64,000 nt of DNA from Mycobacterium simiae (GCF_010727605.1 NZ_AP022568.1:682001-746000); one strand, 5' to 3'; positions 44,035-54,603 are shown, counted from the stretch's first letter. The notes: generated by a model from the letters alone, not told the origin. A program made the numbers and translations.

Positions 44035-45201
44035 TCAGCTTACGGTCACAATCGGCGTACCGCTTGCTGTTGAGCTAGGACCGTTATCAGTTTCCCTATC
44101 CGACGCCAACCGCATGGCCTCTTCGATCAGGGTCTCCACTATTTGCGCCTCGGGGACGGTCTTGATGACCTCGCCGCGAACGAATATCTGGCCCTTGCCA
44201 TTTCCGGATGCGACGCCCAGATCGGCCTCCCGCGCCTCCCCCGGCCCGTTGACCACGCAGCCCATCACGGCGACCCGCAGCGGCACGTCCAACCCATCCA
44301 GGCCGGCCGACACCGCGTTGGCCAACGTGTAGACGTCGACCTGCGCCCGACCGCACGACGGGCACGACACGATCTCCAGCCCGCGCGGCCGCAGGTTCAG
44401 CGACTCGAGGATCTGGATGCCGACCTTGACCTCCTCGACCGGCGGCGCCGACAGCGACACCCGGATGGTGTCCCCGATCCCCCGCGACAGCAGTGCGCCG
44501 AAGGCGACCGCCGACTTGATCGTGCCCTGGAACGCGGGACCGGCCTCGGTGACACCGAGGTGCAGCGGGTAGTCACACTGCGCGGCGAGTTGCTCGTAGG
44601 CGGCGACCATCACCACCGGGTCGTTGTGCTTGACGCTGATCTTGATGTTGCCGAAGCCGTGCTCCTCGAACAGCGACGCCTCCCACAGCGCCGACTCGAC
44701 CAGCGCTTCGGGAGTGGCCTTGCCGTACTTCTCCATGAACCGCTTGTCCAGCGAGCCGGCGTTGACGCCGATGCGGATCGGGATGCCGGCGGCGGCCGCC
44801 GCCTTCGCGACCTCACCGACGCGGCCGTCGAACTCCTTGATGTTGCCCGGATTTACCCGTACCGCAGCACATCCGGCGTCGATCGCCGCGAAAATGTACT
44901 TCGGCTGGAAGTGGATGTCGGCGATCACCGGAATCTGACTGTGACGGGCGATTTCGGCCAGCGCGTCGGCATCCTCCTGACGCGGGCAGGCCACCCGCAC
45001 GATGTCACAACCCGCGGCGGTCAGCTCGGCGATCTGCTGCAACGTCGAGTTGACGTCATGGGTTTTGGTGGTGCACATCGACTGCACCGAGATCGGATAG
45101 TCACTGCCGACCCCGACGTCGCGGACCATCAACTGTCGCGTGCTGCGCCGGGGGGCCAGCGTGGGCGCCGGAGCCTCCGGCATGCCCAAACCAATCGTCA
45201 C
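44035..45201 (-). CDS. ispG: 4-hydroxy-3-methylbut-2-enyl diphosphate synthase
   Basis: 388 residues from a GTG. A TIM-barrel part ([47 protein letters not shown]) and the C-terminal [4Fe-4S] domain with [16 protein letters not shown] and [16 protein letters not shown], which hold the three cysteines and the glutamate ligand. It makes HMBPP in the MEP isoprenoid pathway. dxr, another step of that pathway, lies two genes upstream on the same strand with rip1 between them. Confidence 0.96.
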   Translation of the reverse strand: MTIGLGMPEAPAPTLAPRRSTRQLMVRDVGVGSDYPISVQSMCTTKTHDVNSTLQQIAELTAAGCDIVRVACPRQEDADALAEIARHSQIPVIADIHFQPKYIFAAIDAGCAAVRVNPGNIKEFDGRVGEVAKAAAAAGIPIRIGVNAGSLDKRFMEKYGKATPEALVESALWEASLFEEHGFGNIKISVKHNDPVVMVAAYEQLAAQCDYPLHLGVTEAGPAFQGTIKSAVAFGALLSRGIGDTIRVSLSAPPVEEVKVGIQILESLNLRPRGLEIVSCPSCGRAQVDVYTLANAVSAGLDGLDVPLRVAVMGCVVNGPGEAREADLGVASGNGKGQIFVRGEVIKTVPEAQIVETLIEEAMRLASDRETDNGPSSTASGTPIVTVS

Positions 45202-45223
45202 CGTTCCCCCTCTCGCTGGATTG

Positions 45224-46447
45224 TCACTGGAAAAGCCGGATCGGGTTGACCAGGTCGGCGGTCACCGTCAGCAGCATGTAGCCGACCACGAACACCAGCA
45301 CCACATAGGTCGCCGGCATCAGTTTCAGGTAGTTCACCGGCGCGGCCGCGACCATGCCCCGGGCCGAGCGGACCAGGTTGCGGATCTTTTCGAACACCGC
45401 GACCGCGATGTGACCGCCGTCGAACGGCAGCAACGGCAGCAGGTTGATCGCGCCCAGGATCAGGTTCAGCTGGGCCAGGAAGAACCAGAACGCCACCCAC
45501 AACCCGTGGTCGACGGTATCGCCGCCGATGATGCTGGCTCCCACCACGCTCATCGGTGTCTCCGGGTCGCGCTGCCCGCCGCCGATGGCGTGCACCAGGG
45601 CGCCCACCTTGGTCGGGATGGTGATCAGCGCCCGGCCGACCTCGACCGTGAGGTCACCGGTGAAAGCGAACGTGGCGGGGATGGCGGCCAAGACGCCGTA
45701 TCGCGTCGGTTCCACCTTGACCGCCCCGACGCCCATGGCCCCGACGGTCGACGCGACCGGCTTGCCGTCCTGGCCGTTACCGCCGGCGTTCACGAAGCGC
45801 TGGGTCTGGGTGATGTCCACGTAGGTGGTGATCGGCTTACCGTTGCGCTCGACGACGATCGGCACCGTACCGTGCAGCTTACGAACCGCGGCGGCCATCT
45901 CGTCAAACGTGTTCACCGGCGTGTTGCCGACCTTGACCACGACGTCACCGGCGCGGATGCCGGCCAGCGCGGCCGGACCGGGACCGGTGCAGTCGCCCAC
46001 CTTGCCCGGCGCCACTTCCGGGGCGATGCAAGCGGTTTCGCCGACGATCGCCTGGGTGGGCGGATGCAAGTTGGGCAGGCCCCAGATCAGTGCGATCACG
46101 TAGATCAGGGCCACGCAGATGACGAAGTTCATGCCCGGACCGGCGAACAGCACCGCGACCCGCTTCCAGGTCTTCTGCTTGTACATCGCTCGCTCGGTTT
46201 CATCGGGCGTCAAGTCCTCGACCGGGGTCATGCCGGCGATATCGCAGAAGCCGCCCAACGGCACGGCCTTGACGCCGTATTCGGTCTCCCCGCGGCGGGT
46301 GGACCACAGCGTGGGGCCGAAGCCGACGAAGTAGCGGCGCACCTTCATGCCGGTGGCGCGCGCGACCCACATGTGGCCGCATTCGTGCAGCGCCACCGAG
46401 ATCAGGATGGCCAGCGCGAACAGCACAATGCCGATTGCGAACATCAT
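45224..46447 (-). CDS. rip1: Site-2 (intramembrane) zinc protease Rip1
   Basis: 407 residues (404 in Rv2869c). The zinc motif is [14 protein letters not shown] (HExxH) in the first membrane segment. A PDZ domain covers residues about 130-220 ([21 protein letters not shown]). The second active-site block is [20 protein letters not shown], with the aspartate ligand. Three to four membrane segments are seen. Rip1 cuts anti-sigma factors and controls envelope composition. It is sandwiched between dxr (6 bp) and ispG (22 bp) in one operon. Confidence 0.95.
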   Translation of the reverse strand: MMFAIGIVLFALAILISVALHECGHMWVARATGMKVRRYFVGFGPTLWSTRRGETEYGVKAVPLGGFCDIAGMTPVEDLTPDETERAMYKQKTWKRVAVLFAGPGMNFVICVALIYVIALIWGLPNLHPPTQAIVGETACIAPEVAPGKVGDCTGPGPAALAGIRAGDVVVKVGNTPVNTFDEMAAAVRKLHGTVPIVVERNGKPITTYVDITQTQRFVNAGGNGQDGKPVASTVGAMGVGAVKVEPTRYGVLAAIPATFAFTGDLTVEVGRALITIPTKVGALVHAIGGGQRDPETPMSVVGASIIGGDTVDHGLWVAFWFFLAQLNLILGAINLLPLLPFDGGHIAVAVFEKIRNLVRSARGMVAAAPVNYLKLMPATYVVLVFVVGYMLLTVTADLVNPIRLFQ

Positions 46448-46453
46448 CAGGCG

Positions 46454-47674
46454 CTAGGACCTTTCTAAGACCATTCCCGAGACCCTGTCAGGGGACTCCC
46501 GCGGGGCTGCGGCTGCCACCGCGCGCTGCGCTCGTTCCCGCGCCCAGCGCTGCGCGTCCAGTACCTCATCCACGTTAGCGGGTGAAACGGCCCACTGGTC
46601 GGCGGCGCTCAGCACGTCGGCGATTGTTCTGACAATGGTCGGAAAGCTGATACGGCCGGCCAGGAAGGCCGCGGCGGCCTCCTCGTTGGCGGCGTTGTAC
46701 ACCGCGGTCAGGCAGCCGCCCGTCTCTCCGGCCTGCCTGGCAAGCTCGACGGCGGGGAAAACGGTGCCGTCCAGCGGCTCGAATTCCCAGCTAGAGGCGG
46801 TGGTGAAGTCGCAGGCGGACGCGGCACCGCCCACCCGGCGCGGCCAGCCCAGCGCCAGCGAAATGGGCAGTTTCATGTCGGGCGGGCTGGCCTGGGCGAT
46901 CGTCGAGCCGTCGATGAAGGTGACCATCGAGTGAACGATGGATTGGGGGTGCACCACGACCTCGATGCGGTCGTAGGGGATGCCGAACAGCAGGTGGGTC
47001 TCGATGAGTTCCAGCCCCTTGTTGACCAGCGACGCCGAGTTCAGCGTGTTCATCGGGCCCATCGACCAGGTCGGATGGGCGCCGGCCTGCTCCGGCGTGA
47101 CGGCCTCCAGGTCGGCGGCGGCCCAGCCGCGGAACGGCCCACCCGAGGCGGTGAGCACCAGCTTGGCGACTTCGTCGGGGTCGCCACCGCGCAGACATTG
47201 GGCCAGCGCCGAGTGCTCCGAGTCGACCGGCACGATCTGCCCGGGCCGCGCCGCCTCGAGCACCAGCGGACCGCCCGCGATCAGCGATTCCTTGTTGGCC
47301 AGGGCCAGCCGGGCACCGGACTGCAATGCTGCCAGCGTCGGCCGCAGGCCCAGCGCTCCGACCAGGGCATTGAGTACGACGTCGGCCTCGGTCTCCTCGA
47401 CCAGCCGGGTCGCCGCGTCAGGCCCGCAGAAGGGGACGTCACCGAGAGCGGCGGCCGCTTGCTCATCGGTGACGGCGATGTTGCGCACCCCGGTTGCGGT
47501 GCGCTGACGCCGCAAGGTGTCCGGGTTCGACCCGCCGGCGGCCAGCCCGACCACCTCGAACCGATCCGGGTTTGCGGCGATGACCTCCAAAGCCTGGGTG
47601 CCGATGGAGCCGGTGCTGCCCAACACGAGCACGCGAAGGGGGCGTTCGGCCTGCGTGGTGGTTGGGTCGGTCAC
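46454..47674 (-). CDS. dxr: 1-deoxy-D-xylulose-5-phosphate reductoisomerase
   Basis: 406 residues from a GTG. NADPH binding is in [19 protein letters not shown]; substrate and metal motifs are [40 protein letters not shown] and [17 protein letters not shown]. It converts DXP to MEP in the isoprenoid pathway and is the fosmidomycin target. First gene of the dxr-rip1-ispG run. Divergent from the small DUF2631 gene. Confidence 0.96.
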   Translation of the reverse strand: MTDPTTTQAERPLRVLVLGSTGSIGTQALEVIAANPDRFEVVGLAAGGSNPDTLRRQRTATGVRNIAVTDEQAAAALGDVPFCGPDAATRLVEETEADVVLNALVGALGLRPTLAALQSGARLALANKESLIAGGPLVLEAARPGQIVPVDSEHSALAQCLRGGDPDEVAKLVLTASGGPFRGWAAADLEAVTPEQAGAHPTWSMGPMNTLNSASLVNKGLELIETHLLFGIPYDRIEVVVHPQSIVHSMVTFIDGSTIAQASPPDMKLPISLALGWPRRVGGAASACDFTTASSWEFEPLDGTVFPAVELARQAGETGGCLTAVYNAANEEAAAAFLAGRISFPTIVRTIADVLSAADQWAVSPANVDEVLDAQRWARERAQRAVAAAAPRESPDRVSGMVLERS

Positions 47675-47790
47675 TCCCTCATTGTGCCGCTCGGTTGCCG
47701 GTGCGGGCCATGGCCCGAGCCGTGCCGGCCGGTTTCGGCGTGTGCCAGAATCTGGGGGCAGCAGCCGATCCGATGCGAAAGGGAATCGCC

Positions 47791-48045
47791 GTGGCCAGTA
47801 CCGAGGTGGAGCAGTACAACGGCGTCGACCCCGCGGAAGTGCCCTCCGCCGCCTGGGGATGGAGCAAGATCAACGTCCGCACCTGGCACGCCGTCGGCGT
47901 GTTCGCGATCCTGTTTTTGCTGGCAATGCTGCACGGCAACCATGTCGGTCACGTCGAGGACAACTTCCTGGTCGGGTTCGCCGTCCTGGCGCTGTTCGTC
48001 CTGGTCCGCGACTGGTGGGGTCGCCGGCGCGGCTGGATCCGGTAG
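47791..48045 (+). CDS. Small membrane protein, DUF2631 (Rv2876-like)
   Basis: 84 residues from the GTG at 47791, preceded by AAAGGGA six bases away; an upstream ATG at 47773 in the same frame is the alternative. [17 protein letters not shown] leads into two membrane segments separated by [15 protein letters not shown], and the end [11 protein letters not shown] is basic. The family is restricted to actinobacteria and has no known function. Its TAG stop abuts the ccdA-like stop CTA on the other strand (48043-48048). Confidence 0.87.
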   Translation: MASTEVEQYNGVDPAEVPSAAWGWSKINVRTWHAVGVFAILFLLAMLHGNHVGHVEDNFLVGFAVLALFVLVRDWWGRRRGWIR

Positions 48046-48912
48046 CTAGCGCGCGCGTCGATGCCGGGCGCGCAGCAGCGCCGCCGCGGCCAGCAGCGTC
48101 ACCAGCGCCGCGATCCAGGGCCACATGCCGTGCTGGTGCACCCAGCCCGCCAGCACCCCTTGTAGCCGGCCCGCCGCGGCAACCACCGCGTCGCGAGGAT
48201 CGCCCGTCGCGCTCAGCAGCCGTACCTCGTAGAGGCCGTAGTAGCCCACGTAGAGCCCGACCAGCACCAGCAGCGCGCCGCCGATCCGGTTGACGAACGG
48301 CAGCACCCGCCGCAATCGATCGGCCAGCGCCGAACTCGCGGTCGCGGCAGCGACCGCGAGCACCCCGACGACTAGGGTCAGGCCCGCGACGTAGGCGAGA
48401 TAAATCGACACGCCGGTGACCACCGACCCGCCGCGCAATCCGGCGCCGGTGACCGCCAGAAACGGTCCGACGGTGCACGACAGCGAGGCGATCGCGTAGC
48501 TGATCCCGTAGCCATACATGCCGAGCATCCGCGGCCCCTGCGCCCTCGGCGCCCAACGAGGCCCCAGCGGCCTTGGTGTCAGGGCCGTCAGCTCCCGCCC
48601 GGACAGCAACCAAATCCCCAGTGCCGCAAGCACGATGCCGATCACCACCGTCGCGTACGGCACATACCGCTGCACCGTCGTGGCCGCCGACACGGTGAGA
48701 ACGCCGAACAGCCCGAACACCGTCGAGAAGCCCAGCGCCATTCCCGCGGTGGCGGCCAGCGCGCGGCCCACCCCGGCCGGCGAATGGGAACGTTCGTCGT
48801 CCTGGCCGCCCACCACCAGCAGCAGGTAGGCCGGCAGCATCGCGAAGCCGCACGGGTTCAAGGCCGCCACCAGCCCCGCGGCGAAGGCCAGCCCGACCAG
48901 ACCTTGGTCCAC
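48046..48912 (-). CDS. CcdA/DsbD-like membrane thiol-disulfide transporter (Rv2877c-like)
   Basis: 288 residues from a GTG with six to seven membrane segments. The first segment LAFAAGLVAALNPCGFAMLPAY carries the NPCGF cysteine and a later one SYAIASLSCTVGPFLAV the second cysteine, the pair that passes reducing power across the membrane in CcdA proteins. The secreted thioredoxin-like gene (MPT53) is 3 bp upstream, so this is likely its redox partner. A cytoplasmic arginine-rich tail ends the protein. Confidence 0.92.
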   Translation of the reverse strand: MDQGLVGLAFAAGLVAALNPCGFAMLPAYLLLVVGGQDDERSHSPAGVGRALAATAGMALGFSTVFGLFGVLTVSAATTVQRYVPYATVVIGIVLAALGIWLLSGRELTALTPRPLGPRWAPRAQGPRMLGMYGYGISYAIASLSCTVGPFLAVTGAGLRGGSVVTGVSIYLAYVAGLTLVVGVLAVAAATASSALADRLRRVLPFVNRIGGALLVLVGLYVGYYGLYEVRLLSATGDPRDAVVAAAGRLQGVLAGWVHQHGMWPWIAALVTLLAAAALLRARHRRAR

Positions 48913-48915
48913 GGC

Positions 48916-49416
48916 CTAGTGCAGCGCGGCGACCCGGCCAGCGAGTTCCTGCTGGGACATCGCCGCGGTCGGGTTGTTGACGAACGTCGAGCTGCCGTCC
49001 GCCCGGTAGAACACGTAGGCCGGCTGCCAAGGCACGTTATAGCGGGCCCAGATCGAGCCGTCGGCGTCGTTGAGGTTGGTGAAGTTCAGGCCATACTTCG
49101 ACACGAACGCCTGCTCCGCCCCGACGTCGGAGTGTCCGGCAATGCCGACGAAGCTCACCCCGGGATTGGCGGCCGCCACCTGAGCCACGCCGGGTGCTTC
49201 GGCGTTACAGAACGGACAGAACGGCGCCCAGAACCACAGCACCGCCGGCTTGCCCTGCAGACTCGCGCCGTTGAACGGCGCGCCGCTCAGCGTCGTCCCG
49301 CTGAATTGCAGCCGATCGTCGGCGGCCACCGCGGATGGCGCGGCAACCGACATCACCACCACCGCCACACAGGCCACGGCAAACAGCTTCGCGAGCGACA
49401 GCAGACGAACGATCAT
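48916..49416 (-). CDS. mpt53: Secreted thioredoxin-fold oxidoreductase MPT53/DsbE-like
   Basis: 166 residues. The signal peptide (LLSLAKLFAVACVAVVVMS) ends near APSAVA. The mature protein has the active site WFWAPFCPFCNAEAP (CPFC) and a later cis-Pro region WQPAYVFYRADG. The M. tuberculosis homologue Rv2878c is an extracellular oxidase that forms disulfides. Its overlap in operon with the CcdA-like gene suggests the membrane protein keeps it in the right redox state. Confidence 0.93.
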   Translation of the reverse strand: MIVRLLSLAKLFAVACVAVVVMSVAAPSAVAADDRLQFSGTTLSGAPFNGASLQGKPAVLWFWAPFCPFCNAEAPGVAQVAAANPGVSFVGIAGHSDVGAEQAFVSKYGLNFTNLNDADGSIWARYNVPWQPAYVFYRADGSSTFVNNPTAAMSQQELAGRVAALH

Positions 49417-49500
49417 TCCCGACTCCCTTGTACTGGACCTCTATCTCGAAAGACGGAGTAACCAGGCAACGGGTTCAGCAACCCCGAGCAGACCCGCCCG

Positions 49501-50610
49501 CTAGACGTTTTCGGCGGCCAGCTGTCCGCATGCGGCGTTGATCTCGCGGCCCCGGGTGTCGCGCACCGTGCACGACACCCCCTTGGCCCGCACCCGCCGG
49601 ACGAACTCGCGCTCGGCGTCCTTGGGGCTGGCGTCCCAATCACTGCCGGGAGTGGGGTTGAGCGGGATCAGGTTGACGTGGGCCAGCGGGCCGAGCGCAC
49701 CATGCAGCCGCTTGCCGAGCAGATCGGCACGCCACGGCTGGTCGTTGACGTCGCGAATCAGCGCATACTCGATGGACACCCGCCGTCCGGTGCGGTCGCC
49801 GTAGTCCCGCGCGGCGTCGAGCACCTCACTGATCTGCCACCGGTTGTTCACCGGAACAAGCGTGTCGCGTAGCTCGTCGTCCGGCGCGTGCAGCGACAAC
49901 GCCAGCGTGACACCCAGTCGTTCGTCGGCCAGCCTGCGAATGGCCGGAGCCAGACCGACCGTCGACACCGTCACCGAGCGGGCCGAGATGCCGAACCCGT
50001 GTGGCGGCGCCGCGGTGATCCGCCGCACCGCGGCCAGCACCCGGGCGTAGTTTGCCAGCGGCTCCCCCATGCCCATGAACACGACGTTGGACAGCCGATG
50101 CTGGGTGGGACCGAACTCGTCGCGGAGTGCGACGGCACCGGCCCGCACCTGTTCCAGGATTTCGGCGGTCGACAAATTGCGCGTCAACCCGCCCTGCCCG
50201 GTCGCGCAGAACGGACACGCCATGCCGCAGCCGGCCTGCGACGAGATGCAGACGGTGTTGCGCTGTGGGTAGCGCATCAACACCGATTCGAAGGTGGTGC
50301 CCGGGTCGTTGACGGCCCGCCACAACGTCTTTCGCGTCTGACCTGCGTCGCAGCTGATATCCTTGGCGACGGTGAGCAGATCCGGGAACAGGGCGTCGGC
50401 GATCACCTCGCGCACGGCCGCCGGCAGGTCGGTCATCGCGCGCGGGTCGGCGATCAGCCGACCGTAATACTGCGCGGCGAGCTGCTTGGCCCGAAACGCC
50501 GGCAGACCCAGCTCGGCGACGGCCGCGGCAGCGGCCTGCGCGTCCAGGTCGGCGAGATGCCGCGGCGGCCGTTTCGCACGCGGCGCTTCGAACACCAGTT
50601 GTTGGGCCAT
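49501..50610 (-). CDS. rlmN: Dual-specificity 23S rRNA/tRNA A2-methyltransferase RlmN
   Basis: 369 residues. The radical-SAM cluster motif is [18 protein letters not shown] (Cx3Cx2C). SAM and substrate blocks include [29 protein letters not shown] and [18 protein letters not shown]. The C-terminal cysteine that carries the methyl group is in [12 protein letters not shown]. It methylates A2503 of 23S rRNA and A37 of some tRNAs. It lies 84 bp upstream of mpt53 and 37 bp after cdsA on the same strand. Confidence 0.95.
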   Translation of the reverse strand: MAQQLVFEAPRAKRPPRHLADLDAQAAAAAVAELGLPAFRAKQLAAQYYGRLIADPRAMTDLPAAVREVIADALFPDLLTVAKDISCDAGQTRKTLWRAVNDPGTTFESVLMRYPQRNTVCISSQAGCGMACPFCATGQGGLTRNLSTAEILEQVRAGAVALRDEFGPTQHRLSNVVFMGMGEPLANYARVLAAVRRITAAPPHGFGISARSVTVSTVGLAPAIRRLADERLGVTLALSLHAPDDELRDTLVPVNNRWQISEVLDAARDYGDRTGRRVSIEYALIRDVNDQPWRADLLGKRLHGALGPLAHVNLIPLNPTPGSDWDASPKDAEREFVRRVRAKGVSCTVRDTRGREINAACGQLAAENV

Positions 50611-50647
50611 GATCTATCCAGTATCGGCCTCGACTTGACTGGGCGGC

Positions 50648-51574
50648 CTAACCGGGCAGCAGCGTCAGCACGATCCACGCCGCCACCGCCGCGGGCAGCA
50701 CGCCGTCCAGCCGGTCCATCAGGCCGCCGTGGCCGGGCAGCAGGCGGCCCATGTCCTTGATGCCGAGATCCCGCTTCACCTGCGACTCCACCAGGTCGCC
50801 GAGCGTGCAGGTGAGCACCAGCACCACACCCAGCAGCGCGCCCACCCAGGGCGCCTTACCGGCCAGAAACGTCGCGGTCACGGTGGTCGCGGTGACGCCG
50901 AAAACCAGCGAGCCCACGAAGCCCTCCCAGGACTTCTTCGGGCTGATCGCCGGGACCATCGGGTGCTTGCCCCACAACACCCCGACCGTGTAGCCGGCGA
51001 CATCGGAGGCGACGACGGCAATCATCAGGCAGAACACCCGTCCCGCGCCGTCGTGCGCGTAGACGAGCATGGCGCCGAAGGAGGCGAACAGCGGCACCCA
51101 GGCCGCCAGGAAAATGGTGGCCGACGCGTCGCGCAGATAGTTCGACGCCGATCCGGCGCCCGAGGCCCGCCGACCGGGGTCCGTCATGAACAACCGCCAG
51201 ATCATGCAGAGCACCACCATCGCACCGAAACCGGCCAGCGCCCCGGCCGCGCGGTAGGGCCAGGTCAGCCAGATGGTGAGCTGGCCTCCGGCCAGCAGCG
51301 GGATGACCGGAATGACATACCCTGCCTCGCGCAGCCGGCGCACCACTTCATGGCTGGCGACGAATATCGCGATGGCGACGATCAAAACCCAGAACCGCGG
51401 AGCGAACACCAGCGTCGCGATCAGCAGCCCCCCGATCGCCGCGCCGACCGCGATCGCGGCGGGCAGGTCGCGGCCGGCCCGGGAAGCTTTCCGGGCGGGT
51501 GGGTTCGGGGTTTTACCGGCGCCCCGCGCCGACTCGTCCGGCGGGGTGCCTGGGCCGGCGTCAGAGGTTGCCAC
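50648..51574 (-). CDS. cdsA: Phosphatidate cytidylyltransferase
   Basis: 308 residues from the GTG at 51572-51574; the open frame upstream is an out-of-family extension. A cytoplasmic N-terminal stretch of about 45 residues is followed by roughly eight membrane segments. The family signature near the C-terminus, SQVKRDLGIKDMGRLLPGH followed by GGLMDRLD, holds the metal-binding aspartates. It makes CDP-diacylglycerol for phosphatidylinositol, cardiolipin and phosphatidylethanolamine. It follows frr by 22 bp in the pyrH-frr-cdsA-rlmN run. Confidence 0.95.
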   Translation of the reverse strand: MATSDAGPGTPPDESARGAGKTPNPPARKASRAGRDLPAAIAVGAAIGGLLIATLVFAPRFWVLIVAIAIFVASHEVVRRLREAGYVIPVIPLLAGGQLTIWLTWPYRAAGALAGFGAMVVLCMIWRLFMTDPGRRASGAGSASNYLRDASATIFLAAWVPLFASFGAMLVYAHDGAGRVFCLMIAVVASDVAGYTVGVLWGKHPMVPAISPKKSWEGFVGSLVFGVTATTVTATFLAGKAPWVGALLGVVLVLTCTLGDLVESQVKRDLGIKDMGRLLPGHGGLMDRLDGVLPAAVAAWIVLTLLPG

Positions 51575-51596
51575 AGACTTGGTTGCTGAGCGGCCC

Positions 51597-52154
51597 CTAG
51601 ACCTCCAGCAGCTCGCCTTCTTTGTGCTTGACCAACTCGTCGATCTGGTTGACGTACTGCTGGGTGGTTTTGTCCAGGTCCTTTTCGGCGCGGCCGACCT
51701 CATCCTCACCGGCCTCCCCGTCCTTCCGAATGCGGTGCAGCTCCTCCATCGCCTTGCGGCGGATGTTGCGCACCGAGACCTTGGCGTCTTCCCCTTTGCC
51801 CTTGGCCTGTTTGACCAGTTCTCGGCGGCGCTCCTCGGTCAGCTGGGGGACGGCCACCCGGATCAGGGTGCCGTCGTTGGTCGGGTTCACACCCAGATCG
51901 GAGTTGCGAATCGCCGTCTCGATGGCGTGCAGTTGGCCGGCCTCGTACGGTTTGATCACGACAAGCCGGGCCTCCGGCACGTTGATGCTGGCCAACTGGG
52001 TGATCGGGGTGTTCGTCCCGTAGTAGTCGATGACGATCCGGGAGAACATGCCCGGGTTGGCGCGGCCGGTCCGGATGGTCGACAGGTCGTCACGGGCCAC
52101 CGCCACGGCCTTCTCCATTTTCTCTTCGGCGTCGAAGAGAGCCTCGTCAATCAT
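51597..52154 (-). CDS. frr: Ribosome recycling factor
   Basis: 185 residues, the normal length. Family blocks: [30 protein letters not shown] at the N-terminus (cut here only in naming), [15 protein letters not shown], and the long helices [20 protein letters not shown] with [15 protein letters not shown] near the end. It splits post-termination ribosomes with EF-G. It lies 77 bp after pyrH in the usual pyrH-frr order. Confidence 0.97.
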   Translation of the reverse strand: MIDEALFDAEEKMEKAVAVARDDLSTIRTGRANPGMFSRIVIDYYGTNTPITQLASINVPEARLVVIKPYEAGQLHAIETAIRNSDLGVNPTNDGTLIRVAVPQLTEERRRELVKQAKGKGEDAKVSVRNIRRKAMEELHRIRKDGEAGEDEVGRAEKDLDKTTQQYVNQIDELVKHKEGELLEV

Positions 52155-52231
52155 GTGCGCCGCTCCTTCTCATAGCACGCTCCGCATCCGGTGACCGGTT
52201 TGGGCCAGCGCCGATCATTCGTGTCTTTTCA

Positions 52232-53005
52232 TCAAGTGGTAACCAGCGTTCCGATCTTCTCACCAGCGACCGCTCGAGCGATATTGCCGTCAGTCAGGAG
52301 GTTGAACACCAAGATCGGCATGCCATTGTCCATACAGAGGCTGAATGCGGTGGCATCGGCCACCCGCAGCCCCCGGTCGATGACTTCGCGATGGCTGATT
52401 ACGGTGAGCAGCTGCGCATCGGGATCCTGTCGGGGATCCGCGGTGAACACGCCGTCGACCGCCTTGGCCATCAGGACCACGTCGGCGCCGATTTCCAGGG
52501 CACGCTGCGCAGCGGTGGTGTCGGTGGAGAAATACGGCAGCCCCATGCCGGCGCCGAAGATGACGACGCGCCCCTTCTCCAGGTGGCGGACGGCCCGCAA
52601 CGGGATGTAGGGCTCGGCAACCTGACCCATGGTGATCGCGGTCTGGACTCGGGTGTCGATGCCTTCCTTTTGCAGGAAGTCCTGCAGCGCAAGGCTGTTC
52701 ATCACGGTGCCGAGCATGCCCATGTAGTCCGACCGGGTGCGCTCCATCCCGCGCTGCTGCAGTTGCGCACCGCGGAAGAAATTGCCGCCACCGATCACCA
52801 CCGCGACCTGTACACCGTCGCGGACCACTTCGGCGATCTGGCGGGCTACCTGCGCCACGACGTCGGGATCCAGGCCGACCTGGCCGCCGCCGAACATCTC
52901 GCCACCCAACTTGAGTAAGACCCTCGAATACGTGGTCGGCCGCTGTTGGCGGTCGGTCGACGATGCCGGCACGCCGTTAGCGCTGGTGGGCTCGGGCTGC
53001 GTCAT
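52232..53005 (-). CDS. pyrH: Uridylate kinase
   Basis: 257 residues from the ATG at 53003-53005, preceded by GAGGAG; further upstream open frame is not conserved. The amino-acid-kinase fold is shown by [50 protein letters not shown] and [15 protein letters not shown]. It phosphorylates UMP and is normally regulated by UTP/GTP. It starts the pyrH-frr-cdsA-rlmN group. Confidence 0.96.
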   Translation of the reverse strand: MTQPEPTSANGVPASSTDRQQRPTTYSRVLLKLGGEMFGGGQVGLDPDVVAQVARQIAEVVRDGVQVAVVIGGGNFFRGAQLQQRGMERTRSDYMGMLGTVMNSLALQDFLQKEGIDTRVQTAITMGQVAEPYIPLRAVRHLEKGRVVIFGAGMGLPYFSTDTTAAQRALEIGADVVLMAKAVDGVFTADPRQDPDAQLLTVISHREVIDRGLRVADATAFSLCMDNGMPILVFNLLTDGNIARAVAGEKIGTLVTT

Positions 53006-53362
53006 CAGACTCCTCGCATGACAGTGCCATCCCGAGCGAGTCCGCCCGGAACGGCAGTTCATATCCTGCCCCATCGCAGCACAATCTAGGGTCGGCGGGG
53101 TGCATTATCCGACCGGTTGGCCAGCCAGGCGCCGCGCCGGCCGCGCTGTCGCCACCGACCCGCGACGCCGCCCCGGCCACCAGTTCGGCTCCGGCGTCAA
53201 ATGTTTGAGCATTCGATCGCTTGGGAATTAGCACCAGCACGGCGGTACAGCATGGCCTTGAGAAGAAGGGCCATTACCTGCCCGATACCGAATTCGATCG
53301 CGAACCGATCGACAGGAGCATCCATTCGCTCCCACTACGTACGCCACGGAGGGGATCAGATC
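53006..53362. other. 357-bp intergenic region between pyrH and the CsbD-like gene
   Basis: Divergent spacer with no gene I can support. It holds the pyrH ribosome binding site at its left end and a SigF-like promoter (53203-53228) serving the CsbD-like gene. The open frame that enters the CsbD gene from 53117 encodes no recognisable domain. Sequence between about 53050 and 53200 is GC-rich without clear repeats. Confidence 0.6.
53203..53228 (+). promoter_or_regulatory. SigF-like promoter upstream of the CsbD-like gene
   Basis: GTTT (53203-53206) and GGGAAT (53223-53228) are separated by 16 bases. The mycobacterial SigF consensus is GTTT, 15-17 bases, GGGTAT, so one base of the -10 differs. 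The distance to the ATG is 134 bp, giving a rather long leader. CsbD genes are general-stress-controlled in other bacteria, which makes this match believable but unproven. Confidence 0.5.
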
Positions 53363-53602
53363 ATGGCGGACAACGAAAACTCCGGACCCGCGGAAGCCGT
53401 CAAGGGCGTCGTCGAGGACGTCAAGGGCAAGGCCAAGGAGGCCGCCGGCGCGCTGGCCGGTCGCGACGACCTGACCCGCGAGGGACAGGCCCAGCAGGAC
53501 AAGGCGGAAGCTCAGCGCGACGCCGCGAAGAAAGAGGCCGAAGCCGAAGCCGCGCGCGGCAGCGCGAAGGCGGCTGAGGAGCGCCAGAAGGCCAACCAAT
53601 AA
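53363..53602 (+). CDS. CsbD-like small stress protein
   Basis: 79 residues from the ATG at 53363, with GGAGGGG ten bases upstream. Highly charged and Ala-rich: VVEDVKGKAKEAAGALAGRDD is the CsbD core (VKGKxKExxG), then a repetitive K/E/A helix to the end. No tryptophan or cysteine and no membrane segment, as for LEA-like hydrophilic stress proteins. Probably monocistronic between a SigF-like promoter and a strong terminator. The mycobacterial relatives are abundant small proteins, some described as microaggregate-binding. Confidence 0.88.
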   Translation: MADNENSGPAEAVKGVVEDVKGKAKEAAGALAGRDDLTREGQAQQDKAEAQRDAAKKEAEAEAARGSAKAAEERQKANQ

Positions 53603-53616
53603 CTTGATGGAAGGAT

Positions 53617-53655
53617 GGGTCCGGCCCGGATCAACGGGCCGGACCCGTCGACTTT
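53617..53655 (+). terminator. Rho-independent terminator after the CsbD-like gene
   Basis: GGGTCCGGCCCG (53617-53628) pairs perfectly with CGGGCCGGACCC (53635-53646) around a six-base loop, followed after five bases by TTTT (53652-53655). It starts 14 bp after the stop codon. The 12-bp GC-rich stem and T-run make it the clearest classical terminator in the window. Confidence 0.85.
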
Positions 53656-53837
53656 TAGGCGTCAGCCAGGCAAAACCATCTCCATATACCGTCCCGTCAG
53701 GTGCGCATTCTGCCGAATCCGGGCTACAAACTTGGCATAGTTGTAGCCCTAATGGGTATCCAGCGCTGCGCTAACAGCCCCCTCCGGTGAGGTGGCCGAG
53801 CGGCCGCAGGCGGCGCTGACCCCCATGAGGTTTGGAG

Positions 53838-54563
53838 ATGTATTTGGACGTTCTACTGCTTTCCAATGCGGACGACTTCGCCGCCGCGCTGCCGACTCTG
53901 CAGTCGCTGACGCGCACAATTCGGCGCGTTCCGCTTTCGGAAAATCTCGACGGTCAATGCGCCGGCGCCGACGTGGCGATCATCGATGCCCGCAGCGACC
54001 TGGCAGCAGCCCGCAGCGCCTCCCGCGGCCTGACCGCCAGCGCCCCGACCCTAGCGGTGGTCGCGGTCGTCGCCGCGGCGAACTTCCCGTCGGTCGACAT
54101 CGACTGGCGGCTGGACGACGTGATGTTGCCCGCCGCCGGTGCGGCCGAGCTCGAGGCGCGGTTACGTCTTGCGATCAAGCGCCGCCGCAACGCCGTGGAG
54201 GGGTCGCTGAAGTTCGGCGACCTGGTCCTGCACCCGTCGAGTTTCGCCGCGTCACTGTGCGGCAAAGATCTCAACCTCACGGTGACCGAATTCAAGTTGC
54301 TGAGTTTCCTTGTCCAACATGCCGGCCGGGCTTTCAGCCGGACCCGGCTGATGCACGAAGTGTGGGGGTATGACTCCAACGGGCGCGTGCGCACCGTCGA
54401 TGTACACGTGCGACGGCTCCGCGCGAAGCTCGGCCGCGAGCACGAATCGATGGTGGACACGGTGCGCGGAGTGGGCTACATGGCGGTGACGCCGCCGCAC
54501 CCGGAGTGGATCTTCGACGAGCCGGGTAGCGCCGCCCAGCACAACGGCGCCGCACATCGCTGA
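53838..54563 (+). CDS. OmpR-family response regulator, GlnR-like (Rv2884-like)
   Basis: 241 residues from the ATG at 53838. The receiver-like half is short and atypical: it has AGADVAIIDARSDLAAARSASRGL, where the acidic pocket residues are largely missing, as in GlnR. The C-terminal winged helix is complete (DLNLTVTEFKLLSFLVQHAGRAFSRTRLMHEVWG, VRTVDVHVRRLRAKLG). No histidine kinase is adjacent. Likely an orphan regulator that does not depend on standard phosphorylation. It is related to, but distinct from, the nitrogen regulator GlnR; targets are unknown. Confidence 0.9.
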   Translation: MYLDVLLLSNADDFAAALPTLQSLTRTIRRVPLSENLDGQCAGADVAIIDARSDLAAARSASRGLTASAPTLAVVAVVAAANFPSVDIDWRLDDVMLPAAGAAELEARLRLAIKRRRNAVEGSLKFGDLVLHPSSFAASLCGKDLNLTVTEFKLLSFLVQHAGRAFSRTRLMHEVWGYDSNGRVRTVDVHVRRLRAKLGREHESMVDTVRGVGYMAVTPPHPEWIFDEPGSAAQHNGAAHR

Positions 54564-54603
54564 CGCACCGGTAACAACCTGTCCCCCTTGGCTTTTCACC
54601 GGG

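Noticed and set aside
53786..53825. tRNA-like 5' half (GGTGAGGTGGCCGAGCGGC) upstream of the GlnR-like gene
   Set aside because: The D-arm resembles a Ser or Cys tRNA, but no anticodon stem, no T-arm (TTCGA) and no acceptor 3' strand follow. At most a chance match or a fragment.
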